A stretch of 64,000 nucleotides of DNA, taken from assembly GCF_018383585.1 (NCBI RefSeq), contig NZ_JAHAMK010000001.1, forward strand, positions 186,001 to 250,000. Direction: 5' to 3'. The notes under the pieces are model-generated. The model worked only from the letters and a program-made list of their open reading frames with translations. It was not told the DNA's origin and ran no database searches. Positions 8,948 to 19,391 of this stretch are shown here, one piece after another. A program made the position numbers and the translations under genes. This DNA comes from Microvirga sp. 3-52 (GTDB lineage Bacteria; Pseudomonadota; Alphaproteobacteria; Rhizobiales; Beijerinckiaceae). Every line of letters begins with the position of its first letter. Position 1 is the stretch's first letter.

Positions 8948-10377
8948 ATTCGCCCCTTTGGACAAAAGACGCGATCGCAGCCGCCACCGGCGCCCGCCTC
9001 GGCGGCGGCTTCGTGCGGGCGACGGGTGCGTCCATCGATACGCGCACCCTAGAGCCGGGCGATCTCTACTTCGCCATCAAGGGCGATGTGCATGACGGCC
9101 ACGATTTCGTTGCGGCCGCCCTGGAGAAGGGCGCTGCGGCTGTAGTCGTGTCCGAGGAAAAGGCTCCTGCCCTTAACGATTCCGACAGGCTCATCGTCGT
9201 GCCGGACGTGCTCGAGGCGATGCGGCAGATGGGACGCGCCGCGCGCAAACGCACGGATGCGAAGATCGTCGCGATCACCGGCTCCGTCGGCAAGACCGGC
9301 ACGAAGGAGGCCATGCGGCTCGCCCTGTCTCGCCAGGGAGCGACCCATGCCTCTGTGGCCTCGTACAACAATCATTGGGGTGTGCCGCTGACGCTTGCCC
9401 GCATGCCGCGCGAGACCGCCTTCGGCGTGTTCGAGATCGGCATGAATCATGCCCACGAGATTCTGCCCCTGACGGGCATGGTCCGCCCGCATGTGGCGGT
9501 CATCACCACGGTCGAGCCGGTCCATATCGAGTTCTTTCCTTCGCTCTGGGGCATCGCCGATGCCAAAGGCGAGATCTTCTCCGGCCTTGAACCCGGCGGA
9601 ACGGCGGTGATCAGCCGCGACAATGCCTATTTCGAGCGCATGCGCGCCCATGCCGCCGCGTCCGCCGCAGGCCGTGTGATCACCTTCGGTGAGCACGAGG
9701 CAGCGGACATTCGCGCTCACCGCATCATCGTGAAACCCGAACACTCGATCGTGGACGCCACGGTCTTCGGCCAGCCCCTGACCTACAAGATCGGCACGGC
9801 GGGCCGGCATATCGCACTCAATACCCTGAGCGTGCTTGCGGCCTCCCATGCGATCGGGGCCGATCTCGCGCTCGTGGCGCTGTCCTTCGCCGAATTGAAG
9901 CCCCCGGTCGGGCGCGGCGAGCGGACCGTCCTCGCGGTCGGCGAGGGCGAGGCCCTGCTGATCGATGAGAGCTACAACGCCAATCCGGCCTCCATGCGCG
10001 CAGCGCTCGCCAATCTCGGCGCCGTCGAACTCGGCCGTGGGGCGCGGAGGATCGTTGTTCTGGGAGACATGAAGGAGCTGGGCGAGACGGGCCCGCGCCT
10101 GCACGCGGAGCTCGCAGAGGCGATCGAGGCCAACAGGATCGACATGCTGTTCGCGGCCGGCCCCCTGATGCGGAACCTCGTGGATGCCTTGCCGAAGGCC
10201 AAGGTCGCGGTCCATGCGGAAACCTCCGCCGAGCTGACCGATGCCGTCTGCGCGGCGGTTCGCCCCGGCGATGCCATCACTGTCAAGGGCTCGCTCAGCA
10301 TGAAGATGGCGCTGCTTGTCAAAGCCCTGAAAGAACGTTACGGCGCGCGCTCGACGGCCCACGCGCTGAAAGGATGA
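8944..10377 (+). CDS. murF: UDP-MurNAc-tripeptide:D-Ala-D-Ala ligase MurF
   Basis: Attaches D-Ala-D-Ala to complete the UDP-MurNAc-pentapeptide. 477 residues: N-terminal domain with the ASIDTRTLEPGDLYFAIKG motif, central ATPase domain with P-loop TGSVGKTGTKE (lysine K117) and the FEIGMNHAHEI motif, and the C-terminal domain with DESYNANPASMRAAL. Overlaps murE by ATGA and is separated from mraY by only 3 bases. Confidence 0.96.
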   Translation: MNSPLWTKDAIAAATGARLGGGFVRATGASIDTRTLEPGDLYFAIKGDVHDGHDFVAAALEKGAAAVVVSEEKAPALNDSDRLIVVPDVLEAMRQMGRAARKRTDAKIVAITGSVGKTGTKEAMRLALSRQGATHASVASYNNHWGVPLTLARMPRETAFGVFEIGMNHAHEILPLTGMVRPHVAVITTVEPVHIEFFPSLWGIADAKGEIFSGLEPGGTAVISRDNAYFERMRAHAAASAAGRVITFGEHEAADIRAHRIIVKPEHSIVDATVFGQPLTYKIGTAGRHIALNTLSVLAASHAIGADLALVALSFAELKPPVGRGERTVLAVGEGEALLIDESYNANPASMRAALANLGAVELGRGARRIVVLGDMKELGETGPRLHAELAEAIEANRIDMLFAAGPLMRNLVDALPKAKVAVHAETSAELTDAVCAAVRPGDAITVKGSLSMKMALLVKALKERYGARSTAHALKG

Positions 10378-10380
10378 TCG

Positions 10381-11466
10381 ATGTTGACCTGGTTGGCTGA
10401 GCTCAGCCCCTATTTCAGCCCCCTCAATATCTTCCGCTACATCACGTTCCGCACCGGCGGCGCGACGGCGACGGGTTTGCTGATCGTCTTCCTGTTCGGC
10501 CCGTGGATGATCTCGCTCCTGCGCCTGCGCCAGGGCAAGGGGCAGCCGATCCGCGAGGACGGGCCGCAATCGCATCTCTTGACCAAGCGCGGCACGCCCA
10601 CGATGGGTGGCCTGATGATCCTGGCAGGCGTGCTGATCTCGACCTTGCTCTGGGCAAACCTCGAAAATCACTATGTCTGGGTCGTGCTGTTCGTCACCGT
10701 GGGCTTCGGCGCCATCGGGTTCTACGACGATTACCTGAAAGTGACGAAGCAGTCGCACAAGGGCTTCTCCGGCCGTTCCCGCTTGGCCATCGAGGCACTG
10801 ATCGCAGCCGTCGCCTGCATCGCCATCTCCTACATGGCGACGCCGGGCCTCGCCAACAAACTGGCGCTGCCGTTCTCGAAGGACCTGATCTTCAATCTCG
10901 GCTGGTTCTACATCGTCTTCGCCGGTTTCGTGATCGTGGGGGCCGGAAATGCGGTGAACATCACCGACGGCCTCGATGGGTTGGCCATCGTGCCGGTCAT
11001 GATCGCGGCCGGCACCTTCGGCTTCATCGCCTATCTGTCGGGCAACGCGGTATTTTCCAATTACCTGCAGATCCATTTCGTGCCCGGCACCGGCGAGCTC
11101 GCGGTGATCTGCGGCGCCCTCATCGGCGCGGGCCTCGGCTTCCTCTGGTTCAACGCGCCTCCGGCCCAGATCTTCATGGGTGATACGGGCTCGCTCGCCC
11201 TCGGCGGTCTTCTCGGCACCATCGCGGTGGCGGCCAAGCACGAGTTCGTTCTCGCCATCGTCGGCGGCCTCTTCGTGCTGGAGATCATGTCCGTGATCAT
11301 CCAGGTCACGTCGTTCAAGCTCACCGGCAAGCGCGTCTTCAAGATGGCGCCGATCCACCACCATTTCGAGCAGCTGGGATGGACCGAGCCCCAGGTGGTG
11401 ATCCGGTTCTGGATCATCGCGGTCGTGCTGGCGCTCACCGGCCTCGCCACCCTCAAGCTGCGGTAG
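10381..11466 (+). CDS. mraY: phospho-N-acetylmuramoyl-pentapeptide transferase MraY
   Basis: Makes lipid I by moving phospho-MurNAc-pentapeptide to undecaprenyl phosphate at the inner membrane. 361 residues with about ten transmembrane helices. Family motifs seen: [10 protein letters not shown] (about 76-85), [15 protein letters not shown] with the Asp pair (about 117-131), [13 protein letters not shown] and [12 protein letters not shown], and the HHH-containing APIHHHFE loop near the end. Length matches the E. coli protein closely. Tightly packed between murF and murD. Confidence 0.97.
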   Translation: MLTWLAELSPYFSPLNIFRYITFRTGGATATGLLIVFLFGPWMISLLRLRQGKGQPIREDGPQSHLLTKRGTPTMGGLMILAGVLISTLLWANLENHYVWVVLFVTVGFGAIGFYDDYLKVTKQSHKGFSGRSRLAIEALIAAVACIAISYMATPGLANKLALPFSKDLIFNLGWFYIVFAGFVIVGAGNAVNITDGLDGLAIVPVMIAAGTFGFIAYLSGNAVFSNYLQIHFVPGTGELAVICGALIGAGLGFLWFNAPPAQIFMGDTGSLALGGLLGTIAVAAKHEFVLAIVGGLFVLEIMSVIIQVTSFKLTGKRVFKMAPIHHHFEQLGWTEPQVVIRFWIIAVVLALTGLATLKLR

Positions 11467-11471
11467 CGCGC

Positions 11472-12863
11472 ATGATCCCGGTCACCACTTTCGCAGGCAA
11501 AACGGTTGCTCTCTTCGGCCTCGGCGGATCAGGGATGGCGACGGCGCTTGCTCTGAAGGAGGGCGGGGCGCATGTGATCGCCTGCGACGACAATGCGGCG
11601 AAGATGGCCGAGGCCAATGCGAAGGGGATCGAGACCGCCGATCTGCGGAATGCCGACTGGTCCCGGTTCGCGTCCTTCATCCTCTCGCCCGGCGTGCCGC
11701 TGACCCATCCCGAGCCGCATTGGTCGGCAAAGCTCGCCCGTGCGGCCGGCGTCGAGATCATCGGCGATATCGAGCTGTTCTGCCGCGAGCGGGCGAAGCG
11801 CGCACCCAATGCGCCCTTTGTCGCCATCACCGGCACGAACGGCAAGTCGACCACGACGGCGCTCATCGCGCATATCCTGCGCGAGGCTGGCCGCGACGTG
11901 CAGATGGGCGGCAATATCGGTACGGCGATCCTCTCACTGGAGCCGCCCTCCGGCGGCCGTATCCACGTGATCGAGTGCTCGTCGTTCCAGATCGATCTCA
12001 CGCCCTCGCTCGCGCCCACCATCGGCGTTCATCTCAATCTCTCGCCCGACCATCTCGACCGGCACGGGACGATGGAGGATTACGCAGCAATCAAGCGGCG
12101 GCTGGTGGCGAAGGCAGGGCTCGCGGTCATCGGCGTCGACGACCCGCCGAGCCGTGAGATCGCCGATGCATGCCAGGCAAACGGCGTGAACGTCGCTCGC
12201 ATTTCGGTCGAGCCGCTTGGCGTGAAAGGTGTCTTCGCGGACGGCGAAACGCTTGTCGGGGTGACGGCGTCGGATGCCGCTCCCATCGCCAACCTGTCGG
12301 GCATCGGCTCTCTGCGCGGCGCCCACAATGCCCAGAACGCCGCCGCGGCTGTTGCCGTCGCCCTAGCCCTGGACGTTTCTCCCGAGACGATCCGCACCGG
12401 CCTCCACACCTTCCCCGGCCTGCCGCATCGCATGGAAGAGGTCGGCCGCATCGGCTCTGCTCTCTTCATCAACGATTCCAAGGCAACCAACGCGGATTCC
12501 ACCGAGAAGGCGCTGAAGTCCTTCGACGGCATTTTCTGGATTCTCGGCGGAAAGGCGAAGGAAGGCGGCATTGAGCCGCTGACATCCTATTTCCCGAAGA
12601 TCCGTAGGGCCTACCTCATCGGCGCGGCTGCGGACGAATTCGCCGGGACGCTCGGGAGCGAGGTTCCGCATGTCCGGTCCGGCACTCTCGACAAGGCAGT
12701 GGCACAGGCGGCGGCGGATGCGCAGGCGCTGGGCGGCCCGGCCGTCGTGCTGCTGTCGCCGGCCTGCGCGTCCTACGATCAGTTTGCGAATTACGAAGTG
12801 CGCGGAAACCATTTCCGCGATCTGGTCCGGGCACTGCCCGGCCTCGAAGCCAAGGGGGCTTGA
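11472..12863 (+). CDS. murD: UDP-MurNAc-L-alanine:D-glutamate ligase MurD
   Basis: Adds D-glutamate to UDP-MurNAc-L-Ala. 463 residues from ATG 11472, five bases after the mraY stop; the frame is open further upstream but that part overlaps mraY. N-terminal Rossmann-like [14 protein letters not shown]-loop [10 protein letters not shown] (lysine K125), [13 protein letters not shown], and C-terminal [15 protein letters not shown] are all Mur-ligase signatures. Its stop codon overlaps the first possible start of ftsW. Confidence 0.96.
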   Translation: MIPVTTFAGKTVALFGLGGSGMATALALKEGGAHVIACDDNAAKMAEANAKGIETADLRNADWSRFASFILSPGVPLTHPEPHWSAKLARAAGVEIIGDIELFCRERAKRAPNAPFVAITGTNGKSTTTALIAHILREAGRDVQMGGNIGTAILSLEPPSGGRIHVIECSSFQIDLTPSLAPTIGVHLNLSPDHLDRHGTMEDYAAIKRRLVAKAGLAVIGVDDPPSREIADACQANGVNVARISVEPLGVKGVFADGETLVGVTASDAAPIANLSGIGSLRGAHNAQNAAAAVAVALALDVSPETIRTGLHTFPGLPHRMEEVGRIGSALFINDSKATNADSTEKALKSFDGIFWILGGKAKEGGIEPLTSYFPKIRRAYLIGAAADEFAGTLGSEVPHVRSGTLDKAVAQAAADAQALGGPAVVLLSPACASYDQFANYEVRGNHFRDLVRALPGLEAKGA

Positions 12864-12865
12864 AG

Positions 12866-14008
12866 ATGGTGTCGCGCGCGGAACGCTCGGCTTTCGGCGA
12901 CTGGTGGTGGACGGTCGACCGCCTGCTTCTCGCAGGTCTCGCCATCCTGATGCTGGCAGGTCTCGTCTTCCTCATGGCCGGCGGCCCGCCCGTCGCGGAG
13001 CGCCTCGGCCTCTCCACGTTCCACTTCGTGAACCGGCAGGTGATGTTCCTCGTCCCGGCGCTCGCTATCATGATCCCGGTCTCGTTCCTGTCCCTGCGCC
13101 ACATCCGGCGCCTGGCGCTGCTGGTCTACGCCGTCGCCATGGTGCTGATCCTGCTGGCGTTTCAATACGGCCCCGAGATCAAGGGCGCCCATCGCTGGAT
13201 CATGATCGGTCCGCTCGGCCTGCAGCCGTCGGAGTTCGTCAAGCCCGCCTTCGTGGTGCTGTCGGCCTGGGCCTTCTCGGAAGGCGCGCGGCGCAAGGAC
13301 GTGCCGGGCACGCTGCTGGCTTTCCTGCTTCTGCCCTCCACCATCATCCCGCTCATCCTCCAGCCCGATTTCGGGCAGACCATGCTGGTCACCATCGTGT
13401 GGTGCGGCCTGTTCTTCATCGCCGGCCTGCACTGGTTCTGGGTGATGGGCCTCGGTGGTGCCGGACTTGTGGGAATCGTGGCGGCCTATGAGTTCCTGCC
13501 GCACGTGCGTGCGCGCATCGAGCGCTTCCTCGACAAGGATTCCGGCGACACCTTCCAGGTGGACACGGCAATGGAATCCTTCTCGCGGGGCGGCTGGCTC
13601 GGGCGCGGTCCGGGCGAAGGCACGGTCAAGCGTATCCTGCCCGATGCCCACACGGACTTCATCTTCGCCGTCACGGCGGAAGAATTCGGCATCGTCGTCT
13701 GCATCGCGCTGCTGGTGGTCTTCGCCTTCATCGTGCTGCGCGGCCTCTCGCTCGCCCGGCGCAGCGAGGACACGTTCTGCCGCCTCGCGGCCACGGGCCT
13801 CATCTTCATGTTCGGCCTTCAGGCCTGCATCAACATGATGGTGAACGTGCACCTCATGCCGGCGAAGGGCATGACGCTGCCCTTCATTTCCTATGGCGGC
13901 TCGTCGCTGCTCTCGCTCGCGCTCGGCATGGGCTTCCTCATCGCGCTCACGCGGCGGCGCCCGCGCGCCGAGATGATGGACCACTACGGCCAGGATCGGG
14001 CGCATTGA
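12866..14008 (+). CDS. ftsW: lipid II polymerase / division protein FtsW
   Basis: SEDS-family glycosyltransferase that builds septal glycan with FtsI. ATG 12866 gives 380 residues; an in-frame TTG at 12860 overlapping the murD stop is an alternative. About ten transmembrane helices are evident. SEDS motifs: GAHRWIMIGPLGLQPSEFVKPAFV (start near residue 107), LQPDFGQTMLV, the extracytoplasmic loop with GGWLGRGPGEG and DAHTDFIFAVTAEEFG, and LPFISYGGSSLLS near the C-terminus. The stop shares one base with the murG ATG (TGATG). Confidence 0.95.
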   Translation: MVSRAERSAFGDWWWTVDRLLLAGLAILMLAGLVFLMAGGPPVAERLGLSTFHFVNRQVMFLVPALAIMIPVSFLSLRHIRRLALLVYAVAMVLILLAFQYGPEIKGAHRWIMIGPLGLQPSEFVKPAFVVLSAWAFSEGARRKDVPGTLLAFLLLPSTIIPLILQPDFGQTMLVTIVWCGLFFIAGLHWFWVMGLGGAGLVGIVAAYEFLPHVRARIERFLDKDSGDTFQVDTAMESFSRGGWLGRGPGEGTVKRILPDAHTDFIFAVTAEEFGIVVCIALLVVFAFIVLRGLSLARRSEDTFCRLAATGLIFMFGLQACINMMVNVHLMPAKGMTLPFISYGGSSLLSLALGMGFLIALTRRRPRAEMMDHYGQDRAH

Positions 14009-15126
14009 TGGGCGTTCCTCTCATCCTCCTGACCGCCGGCGGCACCGGCGGTCATCTCTTTCCAGCCGAAGCACTGGCGAATGCCTTGAAGGCGTCGGGC
14101 GCGAAGGTGGCGCTTGCCACCGACAAGCGCGCCAATGCCTATGCAGGTTCTTTCCCGGCGGATGAGATCGTCGAGATCCCGTCCGCGACCCCGTCCGGCC
14201 GCTCGCTGCCGCAGATGGCGAAGGCGGCTCTGCTGCTGGGGCAGGGGACCCTCAAGGCCGCATCCCTCATCCGGCAGATGAAGCCTGCCGTCGTCGTAGG
14301 CTTCGGCGGTTACCCCACCGTGCCGCCGGTATTGGCAGCCTCCTTCCTCAAGGTGCCGACGGTGATTCATGAGGCGAACGGCGTGATGGGGCGCGCGAAC
14401 CGCCTGCTCGCCCGCCGCGCCACCGCGATCGCGACGGGTTTTGCCGACATCAAGGGGATTCCGGCGCATGTGCCCGGAAAGCTCATCCACACGGGCAATC
14501 CGATCCGTCCCGCCGTGTTGGAGGCCGCGAAGCAGCCCAATGCGGCCCTTGAGCCAAACGGAAAGCTTCGTCTCCTCGTGGTCGGCGGCAGCCAGGGCGC
14601 CCGGGTGATGAGCGATGTGGTGCCACCGGCGATCGAACTCCTGCCGCCGGATCTGAGGGCACGCCTGGTTGTCACTCAGCAGTCCAGAGGCGAGGACCTG
14701 GAGCGGGTCCGCGACCATTACCGGAAACTGGGTGTGGCATTCGAGGCCGAGCCTTTCTTCAAGGACCTGCCGAACCGGTTGGCCCAGGCCCATCTCGTGA
14801 TCTCCCGGTCCGGCGCCTCCACGGTCGCGGAGCTTGCGGTGATCGGCCGTCCCTCGATCCTGGTTCCACTGCCGGGCTCCCTCGACCAGGACCAGGCGGC
14901 CAACGCCAAAACCCTGGGCGATCTCGGCGCTGCCATCGTTTGTCCGCAATCGGAATTCACCTCTGAGAGGCTGGCGAACGAGATTCAGCTCATTTTTCAA
15001 GAGCCTGACCGCTTGACCAAAGCCGCCGCCGCTGCACATAGGGCCAGCATCACGGATGCGGCTGAGCGTCTGGCCCAGGCCGTTCTCGCCCTCATTCATT
15101 CGAACAATAATGGAAAAACCTCATGA
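14008..15126 (+). CDS. murG: lipid II synthase MurG (GlcNAc transferase)
   Basis: Transfers GlcNAc from UDP-GlcNAc to lipid I on the cytoplasmic face, giving lipid II. 372 residues from ATG 14008; a TTG three bases earlier is also possible. The N-terminal GT-B loop [43 protein letters not shown], the second loop GGSQGAR near 193-199 and the donor-site segment [24 protein letters not shown] are diagnostic. Overlaps murC by ATGA. Confidence 0.96.
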   Translation: MGVPLILLTAGGTGGHLFPAEALANALKASGAKVALATDKRANAYAGSFPADEIVEIPSATPSGRSLPQMAKAALLLGQGTLKAASLIRQMKPAVVVGFGGYPTVPPVLAASFLKVPTVIHEANGVMGRANRLLARRATAIATGFADIKGIPAHVPGKLIHTGNPIRPAVLEAAKQPNAALEPNGKLRLLVVGGSQGARVMSDVVPPAIELLPPDLRARLVVTQQSRGEDLERVRDHYRKLGVAFEAEPFFKDLPNRLAQAHLVISRSGASTVAELAVIGRPSILVPLPGSLDQDQAANAKTLGDLGAAIVCPQSEFTSERLANEIQLIFQEPDRLTKAAAAAHRASITDAAERLAQAVLALIHSNNNGKTS

Positions 15127-16538
15127 AACTGCCGCCGAAGCTTGGACCCATTCACTTCATCGGCATCGGCGGCATCGGCATGTCGGGTATCGCCGAGGTC
15201 ATGCACAATCTGGGCTACACGGTGCAGGGCTCGGACGCGGCCGACAACTACAACGTGAGGCGCTTAGCCGATAAGGGCATCAAGACCTTCATCGGCCACA
15301 AGGCCGAGAATGTGGACGATGCGGAAATCGTCGTGGTCTCGACCGCGATCAAGCGCGACAACCCGGAACTGATCGTCGCCCGCGAGAAGCGCCTGCCGGT
15401 CGTGCGCCGTGCCGAGATGCTGGCCGAGCTCATGCGCTTCAAGTCCTGCGTCGCGGTAGCGGGCACCCACGGCAAGACCACCACGACGTCCCTCGTCGCA
15501 ACCCTTCTCGATGCCGGTGGGCTCGACCCGACCGTCATCAACGGCGGCATCATCAATGCCTACGGCACCAATGCCCGCATGGGCGATGGCCAGTGGATGG
15601 TTGTGGAGGCTGACGAGTCCGACGGCACCTTCCTGAAGCTTCCGGCCGATGTGGCGATCGTCACCAACATCGACGCCGAGCATCTCGACCATTTCGGCAC
15701 ATACGACGCGATCAAGGACGCCTTTCATTCCTTCATCAACTCGATTCCGTTCTACGGCTTCGCCGTGATGTGCATCGACCATCCGACCGTGCAGGATCTC
15801 GTGGGCCGCATCGAGGATCGCCGCATCATCACCTACGGCGAGAACCCGCAGGCCGACGTGCGTCTGATGGACGTGGATTCCCGCGGCGGCCAGAATCGCT
15901 TCCGCGTCATGATCCGTGACCGTCGCCCGGGTTTCCGCCTCGAACTCGAAGACCTCGTTCTGCCGATGCCGGGTGCGCATAACGCGCTCAACGCCACCGC
16001 TGCGATCGCGGTTGCGCACGAACTCGGTGTCGCACCGGACGCGATCCGCAAGGCACTCGGCGGCTTCGGCGGCGTGAAGCGCCGCTTCACCCGCACGGGC
16101 GACTGGAACGGCGTCACGGTGTTCGACGATTACGGCCATCATCCCATCGAGATCGCGGCCGTGCTGAAAGCCGCACGCGCCTCGACGGACGGGCAGGTCA
16201 TCGCCGTGGTGCAGCCGCACCGCTACACGCGTCTGTCCGCCCTCTTCGATCAGTTCTGCACCTGCTTCAACGATGCGGACGCGGTCATCGTCGCGCCGGT
16301 CTATGCGGCGGGCGAGCAGCCGATCCCGGGCGCCGACCGAGACAGCCTCGTCTCGGGGCTCAAGGCCCGCGGGCACCGCAACGTGATGGCGCTTGAAAAG
16401 TCCGAGGAACTCGCGGGCTTCGTGAAGGGAATCGCGCAGCCGGGCGATTACGTGATCTGCCTCGGCGCCGGCAACATCACCCAATGGGCCTATGCACTGC
16501 CGGGCGAACTCGAGGCGCTGGGCGAGAAGGCGGCCTGA
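15123..16538 (+). CDS. murC: UDP-MurNAc:L-alanine ligase MurC
   Basis: First peptide-adding enzyme, joining L-Ala to UDP-MurNAc. 471 residues. N-terminal dinucleotide-like [21 protein letters not shown]-loop [10 protein letters not shown] (lysine K118), [23 protein letters not shown], and the C-terminal [11 protein letters not shown] and QPHRYTRL motifs fix the assignment. Ends in TGATG with murB. Confidence 0.97.
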   Translation: MKLPPKLGPIHFIGIGGIGMSGIAEVMHNLGYTVQGSDAADNYNVRRLADKGIKTFIGHKAENVDDAEIVVVSTAIKRDNPELIVAREKRLPVVRRAEMLAELMRFKSCVAVAGTHGKTTTTSLVATLLDAGGLDPTVINGGIINAYGTNARMGDGQWMVVEADESDGTFLKLPADVAIVTNIDAEHLDHFGTYDAIKDAFHSFINSIPFYGFAVMCIDHPTVQDLVGRIEDRRIITYGENPQADVRLMDVDSRGGQNRFRVMIRDRRPGFRLELEDLVLPMPGAHNALNATAAIAVAHELGVAPDAIRKALGGFGGVKRRFTRTGDWNGVTVFDDYGHHPIEIAAVLKAARASTDGQVIAVVQPHRYTRLSALFDQFCTCFNDADAVIVAPVYAAGEQPIPGADRDSLVSGLKARGHRNVMALEKSEELAGFVKGIAQPGDYVICLGAGNITQWAYALPGELEALGEKAA

Positions 16539-17458
16539 TGTTTGCCGATATCGTCCCCGATCTGAAAGCCGGCATGCCCGAGTTGCGCGGCAGGCTGGAG
16601 GCGAATGCGCCGACGGCACCTCTGTCCTGGTTCCGCACGGGCGGTCCGGCGCAGGTGCTGTTCACGCCGGTCGACGTGGACGATCTCGCCTACTTCCTGC
16701 AGCGCCTCGACCGCAATGTACCGGTTCTCGTCGTAGGCCTGGGCTCCAACCTGCTCATCCGCGATGGCGGATGGGAGGGGGGCCTGGTTCGCTTGGGAAA
16801 AGGGTTTGCCGAAGTGGCGGTGGAGCCGGGCCTGCGCGTGCGCGCCGGCGCCGGCGCTCCCGACGTGAAGGTCGCGCGCGCGGCGGCGGAGGCCGGCATT
16901 GCGGGCTTGTCCTTCCTGCGCGGCATTCCCGGCGCCGTCGGTGGTGCATTGCGCATGAACGGCGGCGCCTATGGCGGCGAGACGAAGGATGTGCTCGTCG
17001 AGGCCAAGGGGGTCACGCGCACCGGTGAACCGGTGAGTTTCACCAATGCCCAGATGGGCTTCACCTACCGCCATTCGAGCGTGCCGGACGACGTGATCTT
17101 CACGGAAGCGCTGTTCGAGGGCCGTGAAGGCGATCCCGCCGAGATCCTGGCCGAGATGAACGCCATCACCGAGGCGCGCTCCTCGACACAGCCGGTCAAT
17201 ACCCGCACGGGCGGCTCCACCTTCAAGAACCCTCCGGGCACGAAGGCTTGGGAACTGGTCGATGCCGCGGGGTGCCGGGGACTTCGCATGGGCGATGCCC
17301 AGGTCTCCGAGATGCACTGCAATTTCCTGATCAACCACGGCTCCGCCTCCGCTGCCGATATCGAAGGCCTGGGAGAAGAGGTGCGCCGCCGCGTTCGCGA
17401 GATGTCGGGCGTGGAGCTCGAATGGGAAATCAAGCGGGTCGGGATCGCGAAGGCCTGA
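16538..17458 (+). CDS. murB: UDP-N-acetylenolpyruvoylglucosamine reductase MurB
   Basis: FAD/NADPH enzyme that reduces enolpyruvyl-UDP-GlcNAc to UDP-MurNAc. 306 residues from the ATG overlapping the murC stop; the longer frame from 16484 runs inside murC. FAD-binding features: [15 protein letters not shown] (about 29-43), [12 protein letters not shown], and [18 protein letters not shown]. The C-terminal [25 protein letters not shown] includes the conserved GSTFKNP. Sits 53 bases upstream of ddl. Confidence 0.96.
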   Translation: MFADIVPDLKAGMPELRGRLEANAPTAPLSWFRTGGPAQVLFTPVDVDDLAYFLQRLDRNVPVLVVGLGSNLLIRDGGWEGGLVRLGKGFAEVAVEPGLRVRAGAGAPDVKVARAAAEAGIAGLSFLRGIPGAVGGALRMNGGAYGGETKDVLVEAKGVTRTGEPVSFTNAQMGFTYRHSSVPDDVIFTEALFEGREGDPAEILAEMNAITEARSSTQPVNTRTGGSTFKNPPGTKAWELVDAAGCRGLRMGDAQVSEMHCNFLINHGSASAADIEGLGEEVRRRVREMSGVELEWEIKRVGIAKA

Positions 17459-17511
17459 TTCGAATCATTTTCAATTCCCGGTGTCGCCGGGGCGCATGAC
17501 GGGAGAGACCC

Positions 17512-18435
17512 ATGGCGAAGCACGTTGCCGTTCTCTATGGCGGCTGGTCGGCGGAGCGCGAAGTGAGCCTGGCTTCGGGTCGGGCCTGCTGCAAGGCCCT
17601 GGAGGAGCAGGGTTACAAGGTCACTCCCATCGACGTGCAGCCCGACATCGCCACCGTTCTGCAGGCCGTTGCGCCGGATGCGGTGTTCAACGCGCTCCAT
17701 GGCCGGGTGGGCGAGGACGGAACGATCCAGGGTCTGCTCGAAGTCTTAAGAATTCCCTATACCCATTCCGGTGTCCTCGCCTCGGCGCTCGCCATGCAGA
17801 AGGACAAGGCCAAAATGGTCATGGCGGCTGCGGGCGTGTCGGTGCCCAAGGGGCAGGTCGTTAACCGTTTGGAGGCGGCGAAAAGTCACGTTCTTCCCGC
17901 GCCCTATGTCATCAAGCCGGTGAACGAAGGCTCGTCGGTGGGCGTCATCATCGTCCGCGAGGACCGGTCCCATCCGCCCCAGGAGCTCACTCGCGAGGAC
18001 TGGACCTTCGGCGAGCAAGTGCTTGTAGAATCATACGTTGCGGGCCGGGAACTCACCTGCGCGGTCATGGGCGACAGGGCGCTCGGGGTCATCGACATCC
18101 AGCCCGCCACCGGGGTCTTCTACGATTATGATGCGAAATATGTGAAGGGGGGCTCCATTCACGTCCTCCCGGCAGAAATTAAACCGAATATTTACCAAAA
18201 GGTCCAAGAGTTGGCGTTAACGGCGCATCAAGCGCTCGGCTGCCGGGGAATCAGCCGCGCCGACTTAAGGTACGACGACACTCCTGGAGGAACAGGAGAG
18301 CTCGTCGTTCTCGAGGTCAACACGCAACCCGGCATGACCGAGACGAGCTTGGTGCCAGAACTGGCAGCCCACGCGGGCTATTCGTTTGGCGAGCTTGTGC
18401 AATGGATGGTGGAGGACGCTACCTGCAACCGATGA
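17512..18435 (+). CDS. ddl: D-alanine:D-alanine ligase
   Basis: ATP-grasp ligase supplying D-Ala-D-Ala to MurF. 307 residues, the short Ddl form typical of dcw clusters. N-terminal VLYGGWSAEREVSLASG (the common HS in GG(R/H)SAE is WS here), FNALHGRVGEDG, YVIKPVNEGSSVGV for ATP binding, and VLEVNTQPGMTETSL for the metal and product site. A good ribosome-binding site (GGGAGAG) precedes the ATG. The end overlaps ftsQ by ATGA. Confidence 0.95.
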   Translation: MAKHVAVLYGGWSAEREVSLASGRACCKALEEQGYKVTPIDVQPDIATVLQAVAPDAVFNALHGRVGEDGTIQGLLEVLRIPYTHSGVLASALAMQKDKAKMVMAAAGVSVPKGQVVNRLEAAKSHVLPAPYVIKPVNEGSSVGVIIVREDRSHPPQELTREDWTFGEQVLVESYVAGRELTCAVMGDRALGVIDIQPATGVFYDYDAKYVKGGSIHVLPAEIKPNIYQKVQELALTAHQALGCRGISRADLRYDDTPGGTGELVVLEVNTQPGMTETSLVPELAAHAGYSFGELVQWMVEDATCNR

Positions 18436-19391
18436 CGGCCTACCCGGCCGGATACGCGGTTGCGCGCTCTGCCCCCAGGAGCCGGGGAGCGGGCGCCGCC
18501 CACTTCAGGAATCCTTCCCGAATCAAGAAACTCTTCGGCACCTCGCGCAGCGTGCGCCGGCGCTCCGCTGGCGCTCCGCTCGAGCAGCGCCTTCCGCGCT
18601 TTCTCGGAACGGGCTTAGCACTCGGTTTCTTCGGCGTCGTCGTCGGCTTCGGCCTCTGGCAGGGCGGCCATATCGACGGCTTCATCCGTGACTACGGCGA
18701 GCCGCATCATGCGCTGGCACGGGCGGTCGGTCTCGGTCTCGATCAGGTGACGATCTCCGGCATCTCGCAAATGGGCGAGAACGAGGTTCTCGCGGCAGCC
18801 GGCATCAATTCCAAGCAGTCACTGGCCTTCCTCGACGTGAACGATCTGCGCGAGCGCCTCGAGCGCGTTCCAATGATCAAGTCGGCCACCGTGCGCAAGC
18901 TCTATCCGAACGAGCTCGTCATCACGCTCGCCGAGCGCGAGGCGCACGGAATCTGGCAGAACAACGGCGAATTGTTCGTGATCGCCGCCGACGGCACGGT
19001 GATCGACCTGATGCAGGACGAGCGCTATCTCGATCTCCCGTTCGTGGTAGGCGAGGGTGCCAATACCCGCAGCAAGGATTATCTCGCGCTGCTCGAGGCT
19101 GCAGGCCCGCTCAAGAACCGCATCCGTGCGGGCACTCTCGTGGCCGGGCGGCGCTGGACGCTCAAGATGGACAACGGCATAGACGTGCGCCTGCCGGAAC
19201 TCGGGGCCACTGATGCGCTGGCCCGTCTCGTGAAGCTCGAACACGAGCAGAAGATTCTGGAAAAGGACGTGCTGGCGATCGATCTGCGCATGGCTGATCG
19301 CGTCGTCGTCCGCTTGACGGAAGAGGCAGCCCTGGCCCGCGCCGAGGCCCTCAAGAAAAAACCAATGCGCGGCAAGGGGGTCGATACATGA
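18432..19391 (+). CDS. ftsQ: cell division protein FtsQ (POTRA/DivIB family)
   Basis: Bitopic divisome scaffold linking FtsA/Z-side proteins to FtsB-FtsL. ATG 18432 overlaps the ddl stop and gives 319 residues; an in-frame ATG at 18402 lies inside ddl and is less likely. A basic cytoplasmic tail of about 55 residues precedes the membrane segment at about 61-77. The POTRA domain starts at about residue 105 (VTISGISQMGENEVLAAAG), followed by the FtsQ beta domain (RKLYPNELVITLAEREAHGIW). Overlaps ftsA by ATGA. Confidence 0.93.
   Translation: MTAYPAGYAVARSAPRSRGAGAAHFRNPSRIKKLFGTSRSVRRRSAGAPLEQRLPRFLGTGLALGFFGVVVGFGLWQGGHIDGFIRDYGEPHHALARAVGLGLDQVTISGISQMGENEVLAAAGINSKQSLAFLDVNDLRERLERVPMIKSATVRKLYPNELVITLAEREAHGIWQNNGELFVIAADGTVIDLMQDERYLDLPFVVGEGANTRSKDYLALLEAAGPLKNRIRAGTLVAGRRWTLKMDNGIDVRLPELGATDALARLVKLEHEQKILEKDVLAIDLRMADRVVVRLTEEAALARAEALKKKPMRGKGVDT

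Noticed and set aside
9049-11364. A very long minus-strand open frame (771 codons) opposite murF and mraY
   Set aside because: It runs antisense to two full-length, motif-complete genes in high-GC DNA, where the third-position GC bias keeps the opposite frame open. No domain is recognisable in its translation.
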